Assembly (NCBI RefSeq): GCF_042685745.1
Contig: NZ_JBHUNT010000001.1
Coordinates: 3,410,001 to 3,474,000 of the forward strand
Source: Prauserella_A oleivorans
GTDB lineage: Bacteria; Actinomycetota; Actinomycetes; Mycobacteriales; Pseudonocardiaceae
Reading direction: 5' to 3'
DNA length: 64,000 nucleotides
This document shows positions 61,277 to 64,000 of the stretch, in pieces. The position numbers were made by a program, and so were the translations under genes. Every line of letters begins with the position of its first letter. The stretch's first letter is position 1. The notes under the pieces were generated by a model. The model searched no databases, was not told the DNA's origin, and saw only the letters and a program-made list of their open reading frames with translations.

Positions 61277-62155
61277 GTGTGGGTGGCTGATGGTGTCCGC
61301 GTGGTGTGCGAATCCTTCCCGCGGACATCGACCCCCAACCCTCCTCCGGTGCCGGTGCGGCGGCTTGTCGTGCTTGGCGATTCGACCGCCGTCGGCCTCG
61401 GCGACCCGCTGCCCGGCGGGGCCTGGCGTGGCGTCGGTCCGCTGGTCGCCGACGCGCTCGGGATCGGACCCGCCGGCTACCTGAACTGCGCGTTCACCGG
61501 CGCCCGCATGCGCTGCGTACGGACCGAACAGCTGCCACACGCGCTCGCCCGGCGAGCCGACGTCGCGCTGGTCATCGTCGGCATGAACGACACGCTCCGG
61601 TCGGACTTCGACCCGCGGGCGCTCGCCGCCGACCTGGACCACGTGCTGGCCCAGCTACGGGCAGCGGGCACGCTGCCCGTGCCCGTGCGCTTCCACGACC
61701 ACGGGCGGGTGTTCCGCCTGCCCGGGCCCCTGCGCCGGGCGCTCAAGGCGCGCATCGACCAGCTCAACGGCGTCGTCGACACCGTGGTGAGCAGGCACGG
61801 CGTGCCGTGTGTCGACCTGGACCGTCTCCCGGGCACCTACGAGCTGGCGTCCTGGAGCGTCGACCGGCTGCACCCTTCCGAGCGGGGGCACCGGCTGCTG
61901 GCACGGGCTTTCACCGACGTGCTGGCCGGCGCGGGAGTCGCCGTGCCGCGCCCGGTCAGCCTCGCGTGCTCCGGTGGCGCCCAGGCGAGCGCCCTCGACC
62001 ATGTCGGGTGGCTGGTCGCGAAGGGCGTGCCCTGGTTGTGGCGGCGCGGGCGGGACCTCGTGCCCTACGCCGCCGGCATCCTCGTGCGCAGCGCCCTGGG
62101 CAGGCAGCGCGAGGCCCCCGCACCCGATCCGGCCCCGGAGGTCGCCACCGCGTGA
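61277..62155 (+). CDS. SGNH/GDSL hydrolase family protein
   Basis: About 292 residues. Block I VVLGDSTAVGLGD (nucleophile Ser), block III IVGMNDTLRSDF and block V DRLHPSERGH (Asp/His of the triad) are clear, so it is an esterase or acyl hydrolase of the SGNH group. A C-terminal helical tail of about 60 residues includes an amphipathic segment. The start is uncertain: GTG at 61277 or GTG at 61349 are both possible and neither has a strong RBS. Confidence 0.85.
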   Translation: MWVADGVRVVCESFPRTSTPNPPPVPVRRLVVLGDSTAVGLGDPLPGGAWRGVGPLVADALGIGPAGYLNCAFTGARMRCVRTEQLPHALARRADVALVIVGMNDTLRSDFDPRALAADLDHVLAQLRAAGTLPVPVRFHDHGRVFRLPGPLRRALKARIDQLNGVVDTVVSRHGVPCVDLDRLPGTYELASWSVDRLHPSERGHRLLARAFTDVLAGAGVAVPRPVSLACSGGAQASALDHVGWLVAKGVPWLWRRGRDLVPYAAGILVRSALGRQREAPAPDPAPEVATA

Positions 62156-62202
62156 CCGACGGAGGGGCAGCCGGTGTCGGCCGTCGCCGCTACCGTCGAG
62201 GT

Positions 62203-63585
62203 GTGCACCACCAAGACGAACTGTTCACGGTGAACCCCGACGTGGCGCCACCGCCGGAACCGGCCGGGCCCACCACGCCACCGCCCGCACCCCCGGGGTC
62301 GCCGCTCGCCGTGCGGATGCGCCCGCGCACCCTGGACGAGGTCGTCGGGCAGCAACACCTGCTGGGGGAGGGCGCTCCGCTGCGCCGGCTCGTCGAGGGC
62401 GCCGCCCCCGCGTCGGTGCTGCTCTACGGTCCGCCGGGCACGGGCAAGACGACGCTGGCCAACCTCGTGTCCACGGCCACTGGACGCCGTTTCGTCGCGC
62501 TGTCGGCACTGTCGGCCGGGGTGAAGGAGGTCCGCGGCGTCATCGAGGAGGCACGCCGCAGGCGCCGGTACAACGCCGAGAACACCGTGCTGTTCATCGA
62601 CGAGGTGCACCGGTTCTCCAAGACCCAGCAGGACGCGCTGCTCGGCGCGGTCGAGGACCGTACCGTGCTGCTGGTCGCGGCCACCACCGAGAACCCGTCC
62701 TTCTCGGTGGTCTCGCCGCTGCTGTCCCGGTCGCTGGTGTTGCAGCTACGGCCGCTCACCGACGACGACGTCCGCGAGCTCGTCACCCGTGCGCTCACCG
62801 ACGAACGCGGCCTGGCCGGGACGTTCGAGCTCACCGACGAGGCCCTCGCACACCTGGTCCGGCTCGCGGCGGGCGACGCGCGGCGCGCGCTGACGGCCCT
62901 GGAGGCCGCCGCCGACGCCGCCGCGGCCACCGAGCACCGCGTGATCGAGCTCGGCACCGTCGAATCGACCGTCGACAAGGCGGCGGTGCGCTACGACCGC
63001 GACGGCGACCAGCACTACGACGTCATCAGCGCGTTCATCAAGTCCATCCGCGGCTCCGACGTCGACGCCGCGCTGCACTACCTGGCGCGCATGATCGCGG
63101 CCGGCGAGGACCCACGATTCATCGCCCGCAGGCTCGTCGTGCACGCAAGCGAAGACATCGGTATGGCGGATCCCACGGCCCTGCAGACGGCGGTCGCGGC
63201 CGCCCACGCCGTGCAGTTCATCGGCATGCCCGAGGGCAGGCTCGCGCTCGCCCAGGCGACCGTGCATCTGGCCACCGCGCCGAAGTCCAACGCCGTCATC
63301 ACGGCCATCGATGCCGCGCTCGCCGACGTCCGCGCGGGCGGGGTCGGGACCGTGCCGCCGCACCTGCGGGACGGTCACTACGCCGGTGCGGCCACGCTCG
63401 GCAACGCCGTGGGCTACCGGTATCCGCACGACGTCGCCGAGGGCGTGCTGGCGCAGCAGTACCCGCCGGACGAGCTGGTCGGCAAGGACTACTACGAGCC
63501 CACCCAGCGAGGCGCCGAGCGCACGCTCGCCGAGCGGGTGCCGCGGCTGCGCCGGACCGTCCGTGGTCACCGCGACGGTCGCTGA
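62203..63585 (+). CDS. rarA: Replication-associated recombination protein A (RarA/MgsA)
   Basis: 460-residue AAA+ ATPase of the clamp-loader clade that acts at stalled forks. Opening DELFTV resembles the SSB/clamp-side start of relatives; RMRPRTLDEVVGQQHLLGEG, Walker A YGPPGTGKTTLANLV, Walker B VLFIDEVHRFSKTQQD and sensor 1 AATTENPSF follow; then the RarA C-terminal domain (HYDVISAFIKSIRGSDVDAA LHYLARMI). GTG 62203 is the better start; an in-frame GTG at 62152 would overlap the upstream hydrolase stop. Confidence 0.95.
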   Translation: MHHQDELFTVNPDVAPPPEPAGPTTPPPAPPGSPLAVRMRPRTLDEVVGQQHLLGEGAPLRRLVEGAAPASVLLYGPPGTGKTTLANLVSTATGRRFVALSALSAGVKEVRGVIEEARRRRRYNAENTVLFIDEVHRFSKTQQDALLGAVEDRTVLLVAATTENPSFSVVSPLLSRSLVLQLRPLTDDDVRELVTRALTDERGLAGTFELTDEALAHLVRLAAGDARRALTALEAAADAAAATEHRVIELGTVESTVDKAAVRYDRDGDQHYDVISAFIKSIRGSDVDAALHYLARMIAAGEDPRFIARRLVVHASEDIGMADPTALQTAVAAAHAVQFIGMPEGRLALAQATVHLATAPKSNAVITAIDAALADVRAGGVGTVPPHLRDGHYAGAATLGNAVGYRYPHDVAEGVLAQQYPPDELVGKDYYEPTQRGAERTLAERVPRLRRTVRGHRDGR

Positions 63586-63708
63586 CCGCGGCGTGCGCAG
63601 GCTCGCGACACGCAGGGTCACCGAACGGCAGGGCTCTCCGGCCGGGCGTGGCGGCGCACGGTAGCCTCACCTGCAATCGACGTCGCCACCGATCCTGAAG
63701 GAGGGCAC

Positions 63709-64000
63709 GTGTCGGCAGGGCAGATCGCCGCGTTGATCGCCGCGGGCGCCTTCGTGCTGCTGGTGTTGTTCCTGGCGATCGCACTGATCAAGCTCGGCCG
63801 CACGCTGGACGAGGCCACGGTCGCCATCCGCAAGGCGCACGAGAACACCGATCCGTTGCTGCACGGGGCCAACGACACCATCACGCATGTCAACACGCAG
63901 CTGGAGCGTGTCGACGGCATCACGGCCAACGCGCAGGCCGTGTCGGGCAACGTCTCGGCGCTGTCGTCGGTGTTCACCGCGACTCTGGGTGGCCCGCTGG
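63709..64000 (+). CDS. DUF948 domain-containing protein (N-terminal part)
   Basis: The first 97 codons are in the window. GTG at 63709 follows GAAGGAGG. One N-terminal TM helix (ALIAAGAFVLLVLFLAIALI) is followed by a helical region (KLGRTLDEATVAIRKAHENT) typical of DUF948 proteins, which resemble the start of methyl-accepting proteins and are of unknown function. In actinobacteria such genes often precede alaS; here the gene runs off the end. Confidence 0.85.
   Translation, partial: MSAGQIAALIAAGAFVLLVLFLAIALIKLGRTLDEATVAIRKAHENTDPLLHGANDTITHVNTQLERVDGITANAQAVSGNVSALSSVFTATLGGPL

Overview
The window is GC-rich, densely coded actinobacterial chromosome. It carries sporulation-type SsgB, a phosphatidylinositol-mannoside block (pgsA-patA-pimA), ruvCAB, yajC-secD-secF-apt-rel and an Rv2578c-type radical SAM gene. 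The order thrS / HIT / pgsA / patA / pimA / pdxS / pdxT / yebC / ruvCAB / yajC-secDF / apt / rel / ppi / MBL / Rv2578c-like / aspS / rarA follows the arrangement I know from Mycobacterium tuberculosis. Together with ssgB and the secondary-metabolite content this suggests a filamentous member of the Pseudonocardiaceae (Amycolatopsis/Saccharomonospora/Prauserella type); genus is inference.

Layout. 1-4830: end of an acyltransferase, der, a ROK-TetR regulator pair and a PAC2 protein. 5365-13576: a compact biosynthetic cluster. It has a membrane Pls-type peptide-bond-forming protein with its own carrier domain, a separate truncated-C/A/T NRPS protein, a SyrP-like Fe(II)/2-oxoglutarate oxygenase, and SbnB- and SbnA-like enzymes expected to make L-2,3-diaminopropionate. 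It reads as a polylysine-synthetase-like machine split into two proteins and dedicated to diaminopropionate. 13540-19968: a BenE-type transporter, then a Zur-boxed zinc uptake locus of the AztABCD kind with two beta-propeller lipoproteins. 20452-21829: four tRNA genes around ssgB. 22232-24451: a polyprenyl glycosylphosphotransferase and a nitroreductase-family protein.

24526-35888: thrS, HIT, YceI/MarR with clear operator palindromes, the PIM synthesis operon, NUDIX, XdhC-like, EF-G2 and pdxS. 35902-38671: an accessory insert between pdxS and pdxT, containing a decayed nuclease-like gene, a frameshifted MGMT-like gene, and an XRE/cupin regulator divergent from azlCD. 38734-53348: pdxT, yebC, a 58-aa CSSC protein outside the usual length cut-off, an SOS-boxed ruvCAB, yajC-secDF-apt-rel, a crotonase-fold protein, cyclophilin, MBL hydrolase and small hypotheticals. 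53445-64000: YibE/F membrane protein, an SOS-boxed radical SAM gene whose 4Fe-4S motif is interrupted by a 292-residue intein, aspS, a 0.7-kb geneless stretch, a phosphotransferase, an SGNH hydrolase, rarA and the start of a DUF948 gene.

All assignments come from reading translations and motifs by eye; no database search was run.
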